The position numbers and the translations under genes were made by a program. A stretch of DNA of 64,000 nucleotides, taken from Sphingomonas phyllosphaerae FA2 (GTDB lineage Bacteria; Pseudomonadota; Alphaproteobacteria; Sphingomonadales; Sphingomonadaceae). How positions within the stretch are numbered: the stretch's first letter is position 1; every line of letters begins with the position of its first letter. The notes below the pieces were generated by a model. That model saw only the letters and a list, made by a program, of their open reading frames with translations. It did not search any database and was not told the DNA's origin. The stretch lies in contig NZ_KE386571.1 in NCBI RefSeq assembly GCF_000427645.1, forward strand, positions 1,725,676 to 1,789,675, written 5' to 3'. Below, one piece after another: positions 1-8,698 of the stretch.

Positions 1-1
1 C

Positions 2-760
2 GACGACCTCTATTACGACGACAACATGTGGGTGGGGCTCGCCGAGGTGCAGCACCATCTCTTCCGCCGCGACGCCGAGTCGCTGCGCCGCGCGCGCGCG
101 ATCTTCGCGCTGATCCGCTCGGGCTGGTCCGAGGAGAAGGGACTGCCCGCGCCCGGCGGGGTGGTGTGGACGCAGAAAAGCGACAACGGCGACCGCAACA
201 CCGTGTCGAACATGCCCGCGGCCGAGCTCGGCGTGCGGCTGTACCTGATCACGCGCGAGCGCGCCTATCTCGACGACGCGTTGCGCTACTATCGCTGGAC
301 TAACGCGACGCTGCAGCGCCGCGACGGCCTCTACGCCGATCATATCAAGCGTGACGGCACGATCGAGCCGCGCGTGTGGAGCTACAACCAGGGCGTACCG
401 GTAGGCGTCAACGTGCTGCTGTGGCGCGCCACCGGTGAGGCGCTCTACCTCGTCGAGGCGCGTCGCATCGCCGAGGCGAGCCGTGAGCAGCTCGTCAAGA
501 GCGAACAGGTCGACGATCAGCCGCCGCCCTTCAATGCAATCTATTTCAAGAACCTGCTGCTGCTCGCCGACGCGACGCGCGACCGCCGCGACCTCGACGC
601 GATGCGCGGCTACGCGGACCGCATGTGGCGCCGCCGACGCAACGCCGCCGGGCTCGTCCAGTTCGCGGGCCGCCGCGCCGAGTTGATCGACACTGCCGCG
701 CTCGTACAGGTGGAATCTGTGTCGGCGTGGCGGCCGGCTGATTGGGCATCGCTGTACTGA
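2..760 (+). CDS. Glycoside hydrolase family 76 (alpha-1,6-mannanase-like), 5' end missing
   Basis: Open reading frame entering from the left window edge, so the N-terminus and any signal peptide are not visible. GH76 enzymes are endo-alpha-1,6-mannanases with an (alpha/alpha)6 barrel, usually secreted or surface-bound and acting on fungal or mycobacterial mannans. The first visible residues read DDLYYDDNMW, containing the adjacent Asp pair (YDDN) that is the GH76 catalytic signature. Further on, the aromatic stretches WSYNQGVPVG and FNAIYFKNLL also resemble this family. The visible part is 253 residues, so roughly the N-terminal third is lost. The stop codon overlaps the start of the next gene (TGATG), suggesting a polysaccharide-use operon. 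Family assignment is from motif recognition; substrate is inferred. Confidence 0.8.
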   Translation, partial: DDLYYDDNMWVGLAEVQHHLFRRDAESLRRARAIFALIRSGWSEEKGLPAPGGVVWTQKSDNGDRNTVSNMPAAELGVRLYLITRERAYLDDALRYYRWTNATLQRRDGLYADHIKRDGTIEPRVWSYNQGVPVGVNVLLWRATGEALYLVEARRIAEASREQLVKSEQVDDQPPPFNAIYFKNLLLLADATRDRRDLDAMRGYADRMWRRRRNAAGLVQFAGRRAELIDTAALVQVESVSAWRPADWASLY

Positions 761-1557
761 TGCGCGGCGCCGTTGCGCTGCTCGCGCTCGCCGCCGCCCC
801 CGGCGCGCTGCCCGAGGGCTCGACCTATGTGGCACTCGGCAGTTCCTATGCGGCTGGCGCGGGCATCGGGCCGCTCGCCCCGTCGGCGCCGGTACGCTGT
901 GGCCAGACGGTCAACAACTACCCCCGACTGGTTGCTGCGCGGCTCCACCTCGACCTCGTCGACGCGAGCTGCGGCGGCGCCACCACCGAGCATCTGCTTC
1001 ACGCCTGGGACGAGTTACCCGCGCAACTCGACCGCCTCACCCCGACGACCAAGTTGGTGACGGTAACAATCGGGGGCAACGACGTGCATCTCGTCGGCGA
1101 TCTCGCCCGCGCCGAGTGTGCAGTCAGGCGCAATGGGGCAGCCGTGCGTTGCGGTCGCCCCCCTGCTCCGACCGCGACGGAATGGACCCGCCTTGAACGC
1201 AATTTCGCCGAGGTGGCATGGGAAGTGCGGCGCCGGGCGCCGAGCGCCAGGCTCATCGTAGTCGATTATCTCGACATGCTTCCAACGCGACCCTGCGCCT
1301 CCATCCCCTATGACGCGACAGCGCTCGCGAGCGCGCGCGCGACCTTCCGCCGCCTCGCACGAGTGACCGCCGAAATTACACGACGCGAGCACGCGACGCT
1401 GCTGCGCGCCGGAGCGCTGTCGCGCGGGCACGATTCCTGTGCGGCCCAGCCCTATGCAGTCGGGCGCCCGGCAGTTGGAACGTCGTGGCACCCGACGGCT
1501 GCGGGACATGCCGCAGTAGCCGCAGCAATCGTACGCCTTCTTGTTGAAACGACCTGA
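760..1557 (+). CDS. Secreted SGNH/GDSL-type hydrolase
   Basis: A 265-residue SGNH-fold esterase or lipase, probably exported. The N-terminus MRGAVALLALAAAPGA is a short signal-like segment. Block I reads ALGSSYAAG: Ser29 is the likely nucleophile, and the Asp usual in GDS is Ser here. Block III is present as GGND (oxyanion Asn). Block V is SWHPTAAGH, giving the catalytic His without the usual Asp three residues before it, a pattern found in Streptomyces-type SGNH lipases. I chose the ATG at 760, which overlaps the stop of the upstream GH76 gene; an in-frame TTG at 742 would add six residues. The overlap implies co-translation with the glycosidase, so removal of acyl groups from a glycan is a plausible job, but that is inference. 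Confidence 0.78.
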   Translation: MRGAVALLALAAAPGALPEGSTYVALGSSYAAGAGIGPLAPSAPVRCGQTVNNYPRLVAARLHLDLVDASCGGATTEHLLHAWDELPAQLDRLTPTTKLVTVTIGGNDVHLVGDLARAECAVRRNGAAVRCGRPPAPTATEWTRLERNFAEVAWEVRRRAPSARLIVVDYLDMLPTRPCASIPYDATALASARATFRRLARVTAEITRREHATLLRAGALSRGHDSCAAQPYAVGRPAVGTSWHPTAAGHAAVAAAIVRLLVETT

Positions 1558-1930
1558 CTTCAACGCGTGATTCAAACACGCACATTCCCGAAGCGGAATT
1601 CACAGGTCTACTTGAGTCCAACCAGAGGGAACAGCAAAACGACAGCCATCCGTGAAGGTGCCAGAACTTGGATCCGCAAAAATTTGCACTAAGCCGCTGC
1701 ACGGCAGTGGTGCTCGCAATGAGGTGGCGCTTCGGCACTGAGGTTTGGTCCTGTGACAATGAAGGCAGACGTCTGGGTTCCTTCAGCGTGAGGAAAAACA
1801 GCTACCATCCTTCTCGTCATCGCCAATTGAGGCAGCTCACTCTCGCAATGGTCCCATGTTCGTTCAATCTGATCTAAGGTTATTTCAATCGGACGCGAAA
1901 CTTCGAAAAGCGTAAAAAGAGAGGAATGAT
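1558..1930. other. Intergenic region without a convincing gene
   Basis: About 370 bases, visibly less GC-rich than the flanking genes. Short open frames (for example 1668-1877) have no recognisable protein and no ribosome-binding site. The last 20 bases hold a purine-rich Shine-Dalgarno sequence (AGAGAGGA) before the GH2 gene. No strong terminator hairpin was seen. The region probably carries the GH2 promoter. Confidence 0.5.
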
Positions 1931-3901
1931 ATGAGGAAGCTCGCGATCGTAACTGCAGCGTTGGCTGGAACATCGGTAGGACCGTTGACTGCTGCGCAGA
2001 CGATGCCCTCAACTCCGACAGCCAGGATCTACACCAGCGATCTTACCACCCGCTGGGGGCGGGCCGTCACGCCGGACAACGCATGGCGGAGCTATCCTAG
2101 ACCGCAAATGAAGCGCGCTAAGTGGCAAAATCTTAATGGCATGTGGGAGTACGCCGTCAGGCCCAAGGCCGCCGCTCAGCCAACTCAGATGGACGGTCGC
2201 ATTCTGGTACCCTTCGCCGTTGAATCGCGACTGTCGGGGGTTGCACGGCCGGTCACCCCTGACGACCGACTTTGGTATCGTCGCAGCTTCGAGGTCCCTG
2301 CCGACTGGGGCGGTCAGCGCGTGCTCCTACACTTTGGCGCGGTCGACTACGAGGCCACGATCTCAGTGAACGGTGGTGTCGTCGGATCGCATCGCGGCGG
2401 GTCTGATGCATTTAGCCTTGATGTGACCGACTACCTCAAGGCCGGTTCAAACGAGCTGGTCGTGCAGGTCACCGATCCCACCTCCACGGGCGCGCAGCCG
2501 CGCGGCAAGCAAGTACTGAAGCCGAACAGCATCTGGTACACGCCGGTCACCGGCATCTGGCAGACGGCATGGCTGGAACCGGTGCCCGCGCTGCATGTCG
2601 AAGACATGAAGATCACGCCCGATATCGACCGCGGCACACTGTCCGTCGATGTCGCATTGAACCGCAGCGCGGCGGACGACGACGCGGTCCGGATCACCGC
2701 ATTGCAAAAGGGACGAGCGATCGCGACGACGTTGGTGCGTGGCAATCGAGCGGCGACGCTGCCGATCCCGAACGCGCAGCTATGGTCCCCGGAGAACCCC
2801 TTCCTCTACGATCTGAAAGTCGAATTGGTGAAGGTGAAGAGCCCCTATGTCGGCCCGGACAACAGCCCGCATCGTGAACGGGGCGACAAGATCCTGACCG
2901 CGCAGGAGGCGGCGGCATATCGCGACGCCGTGGTACAGGGCGCTCCGCGCGACACCGTCGATGCTTATTTCGCGATGCGCAAGAGCTCGATCGGGATCGG
3001 CACGATCCCTGGTCAGCCTGTCATGATGCTCAACAACAGGCCGCTCTTCCAGAACGGTACGCTTGATCAGGGTTGGTGGCCTGACGGGCTGCTCACCCCT
3101 CCCTCCGAGGAGGCGATCCGCTTCGAGATCGACTATCTCAAAAAGTCGGGCTTCAACATGCTTCGCAAGCACATCAAGGTCGAACCGGCACAATACTATT
3201 ATGAGGCCGACCGGATGGGCATCCTGATATGGCAGGATATGCCGTCGGGCGCGGAGGACGAAAGCCTCGACCAATTCGTGCGCCCCTCGTCACAGGCAGA
3301 GGCGGTGATGCCGCAGGAGACCATCAATGAGTTCGAATACGAGTTGACGCGAATGGTTGCGGACCTGCGCAATCACCCGTCGATCGTCACATGGGTCGTC
3401 AACAACGAGGGCTGGGGTCAGTATGCGTCAACGCGCCTCGCCAAGATGGTCCATGATCTGGATCCCTCTCGTCTGGTCAACAAGGTGTCGGGCTGGCTGG
3501 ACACGGGCGATGCCGGGTCAGACATTTACGACATCCACACCTACGAAGACGTGCCCAGAGCCCCGACCTACCAGGCGCATCGGGCGATCGTGATCGGCGA
3601 GTTCGGTGGTATCGGCTTGCCCGTACCCGGACACCTCTGGTTCCCGGCGAAGAACTGGGGGTATCAGACCGCCAAGGACAAGGCGGACTACGAGGCGCGC
3701 TATCAGCGGAAGTACGCAGAGGTGATCCGTCAAGCGCGCGAGATCGGCCTGAGTGCGGCGGTCTACACCCAGACCACCGATGTCGAAGGCGAGATCAATG
3801 GCCTCCTCACCTACGATCGTGCGGAGAGCAAGCTCCCGCCGGCCACATTTGCGCGCATCCATGCTCCACTGAGAGATGCTCAGCCTGGCTCGGGGCACTA
3901 G
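1931..3901 (+). CDS. Glycoside hydrolase family 2 (beta-galactosidase/glucuronidase-like), secreted
   Basis: A 656-residue GH2 enzyme, a retaining exo-glycosidase most often acting on beta-galactosides, beta-glucuronides or beta-mannosides. A signal peptide is present (MRKLAIVTAA to about residue 22), so it acts in the periplasm or outside. Domain order: sugar-binding jelly roll (about 60-215), immunoglobulin-like sandwich (about 220-355, with a long insertion near 300-345), then the TIM barrel. Catalytic residues are visible: acid/base Glu493 in NNEGWG and nucleophile Glu557 in VIGEFGG. Spacing SD AGAGAGGA to ATG is good. It follows the GH76/SGNH pair in the same direction but 373 bases away, so it is probably a separate transcript. 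Exact substrate cannot be told from sequence alone. Confidence 0.9.
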   Translation: MRKLAIVTAALAGTSVGPLTAAQTMPSTPTARIYTSDLTTRWGRAVTPDNAWRSYPRPQMKRAKWQNLNGMWEYAVRPKAAAQPTQMDGRILVPFAVESRLSGVARPVTPDDRLWYRRSFEVPADWGGQRVLLHFGAVDYEATISVNGGVVGSHRGGSDAFSLDVTDYLKAGSNELVVQVTDPTSTGAQPRGKQVLKPNSIWYTPVTGIWQTAWLEPVPALHVEDMKITPDIDRGTLSVDVALNRSAADDDAVRITALQKGRAIATTLVRGNRAATLPIPNAQLWSPENPFLYDLKVELVKVKSPYVGPDNSPHRERGDKILTAQEAAAYRDAVVQGAPRDTVDAYFAMRKSSIGIGTIPGQPVMMLNNRPLFQNGTLDQGWWPDGLLTPPSEEAIRFEIDYLKKSGFNMLRKHIKVEPAQYYYEADRMGILIWQDMPSGAEDESLDQFVRPSSQAEAVMPQETINEFEYELTRMVADLRNHPSIVTWVVNNEGWGQYASTRLAKMVHDLDPSRLVNKVSGWLDTGDAGSDIYDIHTYEDVPRAPTYQAHRAIVIGEFGGIGLPVPGHLWFPAKNWGYQTAKDKADYEARYQRKYAEVIRQAREIGLSAAVYTQTTDVEGEINGLLTYDRAESKLPPATFARIHAPLRDAQPGSGH

Positions 3902-4023
3902 CCGGCACGAGTGAACGCCGTCCAGCTTTTCGGCAGAGCTGGTGTTCTGTCGGAACCGGGCGGCGTTTACCTGCATACCTTGTAGATTGGTCGCATAAAC
4001 GGCGCTCATGCCCGAAGACCCAC

Positions 4024-4075
4024 AAGCGGTCATTCGTGGCTCCATTGGAGCTTCCCGGAAGCGGTCGTCCATTCA
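4024..4075 (+). repeat. Two copies of a dispersed intergenic motif (AAGCGGTC-type)
   Basis: Within this non-coding stretch AAGCGGTCATTC begins at 4024 and AAGCGGTCGTCCATTCA covers 4059-4075. Related copies lie at 20584, 27731-27747 and 44799-44815, and a part-copy at 10945-10957. The stretch GAAGACCCACAAGC(G/A)GTCAT at 4014-4033 recurs at 20575-20594 with one mismatch. All copies are outside confident genes. Confidence 0.5.
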
Positions 4076-4182
4076 TGTTGCTGCAATGCCACGAGACACC
4101 GAATGGCTTTCACATCGATCGGGGCGGGTTGATGTCGTCAACAAATGTGTCCACCCAGCAATCTTGGATCGGGAGATCGACG

Positions 4183-4482
4183 ATGTCGGTGAAGATAGTT
4201 GCTTTTGTATCGGTGAAGCCCGGACAGGAACACGCCTTCGTCGAAGCGGCCAGGGTCTGCGTCGCCGCTTCACGCGCTGAGGCTGGCGTGCTGCACTATG
4301 ACCTGTGGCGCGAAACCGAGGGCGAACAACGTTACTTTTTCAATGAGCTCTATGTCGATGATGCCGCCGTTGCGGCGCACATGGCTTCGGATCACTTCAA
4401 GGCTTTTGGCGTGGCCGCGCGCGACCTCGCCGCAGCGCGACCGCTCATCATCAAGACGCTCGCCATCGACGTCGCAGATTGA
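4183..4482 (+). CDS. Antibiotic biosynthesis monooxygenase (ABM) domain protein
   Basis: A 99-residue protein of the dimeric alpha+beta barrel ABM fold. These are cofactor-free monooxygenases or small-molecule-binding proteins such as the YgiN type. The core pattern is typical: an N-terminal beta strand (SVKIVAFVSVKPGQE), then AGVLHYDLWRE, FFNELYVDDAAVAAHMAS and a terminal strand. An open frame extends upstream to 4036, but the stretch before 4183 does not look coding; the ATG at 4183 has GGGAGA about 8 bases upstream. The gene stands alone between the GH2 gene and a convergent minus-strand gene. Its substrate is unknown. Confidence 0.8.
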   Translation: MSVKIVAFVSVKPGQEHAFVEAARVCVAASRAEAGVLHYDLWRETEGEQRYFFNELYVDDAAVAAHMASDHFKAFGVAARDLAAARPLIIKTLAIDVAD

Positions 4483-4726
4483 TTTGGCCCTTTCGTCACA
4501 CTCCCTGGAAAAGACGTAAAGGCGCTCACCGCACCGGCCTGCCCTCCTGCCAAATCGGGCCGCTTGTTCCATGCTTGAGATCGCTTGGCGGCATGGCGCA
4601 CTGTCATCGTTTCATGATGCTGTGGCTACGGACTCACCGTCAGGCGTGCACATTAAGAACCTGTCGAACCAGCACTAACCGGATCGGCACCGCGCACGGC
4701 AGATGCGCCAGCGTCGCCTGGCATCG

Positions 4727-6484
4727 TTATCCCGGCAGGCTAAGCGGCCTCGCCCTCGTGGAGCGCGCCCATTGCGAGACGTCGGCGGTAAGAAGTTCGG
4801 CGGTCCGCCGGATCATGCGGCGAAGCCCGTCGAACCCCGGCGGCTCGTCCTGAACGATCCGGCGCAGCTCGACCAGATGGCTGGCCAGCGCCGCGTTACG
4901 CTCGGCCGATCCGGCGAAGTCTCCCTGCATCCGAATACCATAGATGGCGGCACCCATCGCGGGCAGCGCGGCGCTGACCACCGTCACGCCAAGCGGCAGG
5001 CTGTGGTGCGATCCCGCTTCGCCATGGCTGAAGAAGGTCCACACCATCTCGATCCCCAGCACGACCGCACAGATCAGCGCGGTGATCGCGAACAACGTGC
5101 CGCCAAGGCGATGCAGCCGGTGCTCCAGCTGGTGCATCCGCCCACTCTCGCGCCGGACGTAGCCGATCTGGTCGTCGAGCAACGCCGCTAGGCTTGCATG
5201 TGCCTCGCCGAGATAGGCCGCATCGACGCGCGCCGACGGCAGGCCGATCCGTCGCGCGATGTCGCGCCGTTTGCGTCCGGCGGCGTCGCTCCCCGCCGCT
5301 CGCGCACCACGCAGGAACAAATCCCCGAGCGGAGCCGAGACCGCGAGGCAGCGAAGCTCCTCGGCCAGCGTCCGGTGATCCAGCCAGCGATCGTGCCACC
5401 GTGCACGTGATCCCCACCGCGTGATGATCAGGATCATCGCGATCGACGCGAACTCGCCGGCAGCAAGCACCGGCTTCGCGCCGACCGGCACGACGAGCCC
5501 GAGCAGCGCGAGGATGACGGCAAACGACGCAAGTCCGAAGCTGCTGACGAAGGCACTGCGAAACAGCTGCGACGCAAGGCTGGCCTTGCAATCCGCCGTA
5601 TCGAATTTTGGCCAGAGCTGCGTATCGATGCGCGACTGGAGCGACAGGGTCGGCGCGGTGCTCGGCACCCGCGGCGTCGGGCACGGCCGCCGCAGGTCGG
5701 CACGGCGGAATGCCCGGACACCGGTCATCGCGAGTAACAAAGGATAGGCTATCGCGAACAGCGGCGGCGCATCGAATACCGTCCGTCGCCTTCTGGTCTT
5801 CGCGCCCGCCGCAGCTCCCGTGTCGGCGCCGCCCAGCCGCGCCATCAGCATCGGCAAATCCGCGACGTTACCCTTCGCGACCGTGTCGACCGCCTCGGGG
5901 CCGGACTCATGCGCGTTGAGCCCGCTCCACAACAGAACCGCCTCTCGCGCGGGATCAGGGTCGAGGACCAGCACCGGGATCGCATGGGCGACGGCTTCGG
6001 CAACGATCTGCGCCGCCCCGCCGCGCCCGCGCGCAGGCTCGCCGTCCCACACCGCCAGCAAAAGGTCACTCTGGGTCAGGACGACCCGGCCCGCGCGCTC
6101 ATAGGCGGCGGCTTCCCCGCCGGCTTCGTCGCGCCGTCCGGGCAGTTCCAAGACGTTGGTCGACGCGTCGATCCGCGAGCGCAGCCCGATGGCGGCGGAC
6201 TCATCGAAGTCGCGGGCATATTCCTCGGCATGGAAGGGCAGCACCGTATCGACCTGCCACCCACGTGCGAGTGCCGCATCCGTCGCCATCATGTCGGCGC
6301 CTTCGGCCAGGCTGCCCACCAGACGAAAGCGGCTCGTCGGCGCAGCCCCCGCGATCGCGGACAGCACCGCATCGATGCGCGCGCGCAGCGCCGCAAGATC
6401 CACATCGCTGAGCCGCGCCAACCGATGGCCGGTGATCCCGATCGCGATCGGCGCTCCGTCCGCGGAGCCAGCCTCATCGGTCAT
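4727..6484 (-). CDS. SLOG-domain protein with C-terminal SLATT-like membrane module
   Basis: A 585-residue protein. Residues about 12-200 look like a SLOG Rossmann fold (LOG/DprA superfamily): GITGHRLARL near residue 16, an LVGSLAEGAD loop, AVWDGEP and a Gly-rich helix start (GRGGAAQIVAEA) followed by PVLVLDPD. SLOG domains bind nucleotide-like ligands, including cyclic ADP-ribose isomers in Thoeris ThsA. The C-terminal half has membrane pairs at about 310-331/338-356 and 462-482/494-517, separated by a charged helical segment (360-460). This matches the SLATT-type membrane effectors that Burroughs and Aravind linked to SLOG and CD-NTase conflict systems. The gene is divergent from a TIR-TM-TPR gene. 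Likely role: ligand-triggered pore former in the inner membrane. Domain names come from motif reading and would need HMM support. Confidence 0.75.
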   Translation of the reverse strand: MTDEAGSADGAPIAIGITGHRLARLSDVDLAALRARIDAVLSAIAGAAPTSRFRLVGSLAEGADMMATDAALARGWQVDTVLPFHAEEYARDFDESAAIGLRSRIDASTNVLELPGRRDEAGGEAAAYERAGRVVLTQSDLLLAVWDGEPARGRGGAAQIVAEAVAHAIPVLVLDPDPAREAVLLWSGLNAHESGPEAVDTVAKGNVADLPMLMARLGGADTGAAAGAKTRRRRTVFDAPPLFAIAYPLLLAMTGVRAFRRADLRRPCPTPRVPSTAPTLSLQSRIDTQLWPKFDTADCKASLASQLFRSAFVSSFGLASFAVILALLGLVVPVGAKPVLAAGEFASIAMILIITRWGSRARWHDRWLDHRTLAEELRCLAVSAPLGDLFLRGARAAGSDAAGRKRRDIARRIGLPSARVDAAYLGEAHASLAALLDDQIGYVRRESGRMHQLEHRLHRLGGTLFAITALICAVVLGIEMVWTFFSHGEAGSHHSLPLGVTVVSAALPAMGAAIYGIRMQGDFAGSAERNAALASHLVELRRIVQDEPPGFDGLRRMIRRTAELLTADVSQWARSTRARPLSLPG

Positions 6485-6793
6485 CGTCGCGCCGCCCGCC
6501 GGGCTGTGGCGTGCCGAACCACCTCCGGTGACCTACGCGCCCCGGCGCCCACCGCTTCATGCACGTCCAGCTTTCGCATCTCGCCCCCCGATTCCGCGTG
6601 GTTAACGGTAGAAGCGTCCTCCGCCGCCGCCAAGTGTCACGCGACATTTGCCGGCGGTCACGCGATCGATGTGCCGCGTCGATCGCCTCGTCGCTCGCGA
6701 AGCCCGAAATATTCTAAACCCTTGCGAAACCTCACAAAGCGACCGAACGTCACGCCGGGGCGGCGGGGGCGCTCCGCTTCGCAGGGGCGATTC
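6485..6793. promoter_or_regulatory. Divergent promoter region between SLOG-SLATT and TIR genes
   Basis: 309 bases separate the two divergent start codons. The half nearest the TIR gene contains the only AT-rich segment (about 6700-6745, including AAATATTCTAAACC), a likely place for promoter elements. No clean operator palindrome or other gene was seen. One shared regulatory region is the simplest reading of the layout. Confidence 0.4.
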
Positions 6794-8641
6794 GTGAGCC
6801 GCTACGCCGCTTTCATCAGCTACAGTCATTCCGACGACAAGGTCGCGCGATGGCTGCATCGCGCGCTGGAAGGCTATCGCATCCCGCGATCGCTGATCGG
6901 CAAGGCGTCGCCGTTCGGTCCGGTGTCGCGCAAGCTGCCGCCGGTGTTTCGCGACCGCGACGAACTTCCCGCCAGCGGTGATCTCGGCATCGAGCTGCGC
7001 GGGGCGCTTGCCGAATCGCGCTTCCAGATCGTGATGTGCAGCCCCAAGGCAGCGCGTTCGCACTGGGTGAACGAGGAAATCCTCGCGTTCAAGCGCACCC
7101 ATGGCGAGCATCGGACGCTCGCCGTGATCGTGGCGGGCGAACCCAATGCCGGTGATGACGAATGCTTTCCCCCGGCTCTGCACTTCAAGCTCGCGCCCGA
7201 CGGCACGTTGGGCACCGAGCCAGCCGAGCCGATCGCCGCCGACCTGCGGCCGGGCAAGGACGGACGTCGTCTCGCGCTGCTCAAGCTGGTGGCGGGGATC
7301 GCAGGGGTTCCCCTCGACGCGCTTGCCCGCCGCGACGCCACGCGGCGACAGCGCAAGCTGATCGCGGTCGCGCTGGTTTCGTCGGCGATCGCCGTGGTGA
7401 CGATCGGGCTCGCGGTCTATGCCGAAGCGCAGCGGCGCGTGGCGGAGCGGCAGCAACGCCTCGCCGACCGAAGCCTGCAATTCCTCATCGGCACCTTCGA
7501 GATCGCCAATCCCGCGACCGAAAATCCGCGCACGATCACGGCGTTGACCATCCTGCAACGCGCCAGCCGCCGCGCGGCGGTCGACCTTGACGACGAGCCG
7601 GCGGTAAGCGCGCGGCTGTTGCGGGCGACGGGCGAAATCTACGCCAATCTCGGCCTCGCCACGCAATCGTCGCACGATCTTCAACTTGCCTTGTCGCGCT
7701 TGCCCCCGACCGGCGCGGAGCGCGCCCGCATCCAGCTGGAACTGGCCCGCCTCGCCTATATTCGTCGGGACGCGCTAGCAACTGAACGGGCGATCGATGC
7801 CGCCCAGGCGAGCTACAGACCACGCGATGCCGATGCCAAACTGCTCGATGCCAAAGTTGCGGATTGGCGTGGACGTGCCGCCGTCCTGACCGGTGATTAC
7901 GCGCGTTCGGCGACGCTGCTCGGCGAGGCGGGCAGACGCTATGCGCTCCTTGACGGCGATTATAGAGGGGAGATCGGCACAACCCAGCTTGATCAGGCAA
8001 CGTCGCTTCTCCGGCTGCATCGGCTTGCGGAGGCGGATCGCATCTATGCTGCTGCGACCCGCAATTTCATTGCCAAGTTCGGCTTGAACCATGTCTCGAC
8101 CGCCAGCGCGATCAGGAACCGTGCGCTGTCGGACTTCGAAGGTGGTCGGCTTCCGTCAGCCGAGCGGCGGATCGAGGCGGCGATGGCGATCTATCGACGC
8201 GTACTCGAACCGGATCATCCGATCTTCCGCGACGCGTTGGTCATGCAGGGGCGTATCCTGACCGCGGCCGGCCAGACGGATCAGGCACTCGCGGCGCTGG
8301 CGGACGCACGCGCGCTGACGGTTAGATTGTACGGTCCCACCAACTCGTCGGTCGGCGACGTGGATTTCTACACCGCCGAGGCCGAGGCTGCCGCCGGTCG
8401 GCCGGATGCCGCGCTCGCGCGTGCCGATCGGGTCAAGGCGATCTACGACGCCAGCTATGGCCCCAACGACCCCGATCAAGCGGAACTGCTCGCATTGCGT
8501 GCGCGCATCTTCGCGGGCGCGGGTCGCCAGCAAGCGGCCGCGTGGCAGTGCGACCTCGCCATCGCCTTGCGCGTCCGCCTCGCTCCCGACGACCGCGCCT
8601 CGCGATCGCGCAGCGATTGCGCACCGCCCAAAAGGGAATAA
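6794..8641 (+). CDS. TIR domain - transmembrane - TPR repeat protein
   Basis: A 615-residue protein. Residues 1-165 are a TIR domain: YAAFISYSHSDDKVARW at the start (box 1), RDRDELPASGDLG (BB-loop region) and SPKAARSHWVNEEI, where Glu94 or Glu95 is at the place of the NAD-cleaving glutamate of enzymatic TIRs. A transmembrane helix follows (about 189-211), then a short coiled stretch and helical TPR-type repeats from about 290 to 600 (for example GDYARSATLLGEAGRRYALL). The frame is open far upstream, but that part overlaps the antisense SLOG gene. The GTG at 6794 has AGGGG upstream and starts exactly at the TIR domain. Bacterial TIR enzymes make cADPR-type signals or deplete NAD in phage defence. 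The TPR part probably senses a partner. Paired divergently with the SLOG-SLATT gene. Confidence 0.85.
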   Translation: MSRYAAFISYSHSDDKVARWLHRALEGYRIPRSLIGKASPFGPVSRKLPPVFRDRDELPASGDLGIELRGALAESRFQIVMCSPKAARSHWVNEEILAFKRTHGEHRTLAVIVAGEPNAGDDECFPPALHFKLAPDGTLGTEPAEPIAADLRPGKDGRRLALLKLVAGIAGVPLDALARRDATRRQRKLIAVALVSSAIAVVTIGLAVYAEAQRRVAERQQRLADRSLQFLIGTFEIANPATENPRTITALTILQRASRRAAVDLDDEPAVSARLLRATGEIYANLGLATQSSHDLQLALSRLPPTGAERARIQLELARLAYIRRDALATERAIDAAQASYRPRDADAKLLDAKVADWRGRAAVLTGDYARSATLLGEAGRRYALLDGDYRGEIGTTQLDQATSLLRLHRLAEADRIYAAATRNFIAKFGLNHVSTASAIRNRALSDFEGGRLPSAERRIEAAMAIYRRVLEPDHPIFRDALVMQGRILTAAGQTDQALAALADARALTVRLYGPTNSSVGDVDFYTAEAEAAAGRPDAALARADRVKAIYDASYGPNDPDQAELLALRARIFAGAGRQQAAAWQCDLAIALRVRLAPDDRASRSRSDCAPPKRE

Positions 8642-8698
8642 TTTCCAATGAATTTCAAGAACAACCCTTTACAACCTTTAACCATCTTGGGGGTGATC

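Noticed and set aside
1668..1877. 69-residue plus-strand frame before the GH2 gene
   Set aside because: No ribosome site, no recognisable protein, lies in an AT-richer gap.
5909..6793. Long N-terminal extension of the TIR frame
   Set aside because: Overlaps the SLOG-SLATT gene on the other strand and has the composition of antisense sequence; the TIR domain starts exactly at GTG 6794.
8648..8698. Upstream ATG for the first PEP-CTERM gene
   Set aside because: Would put 17 residues before the signal peptide; ATG 8699 has the better ribosome site.
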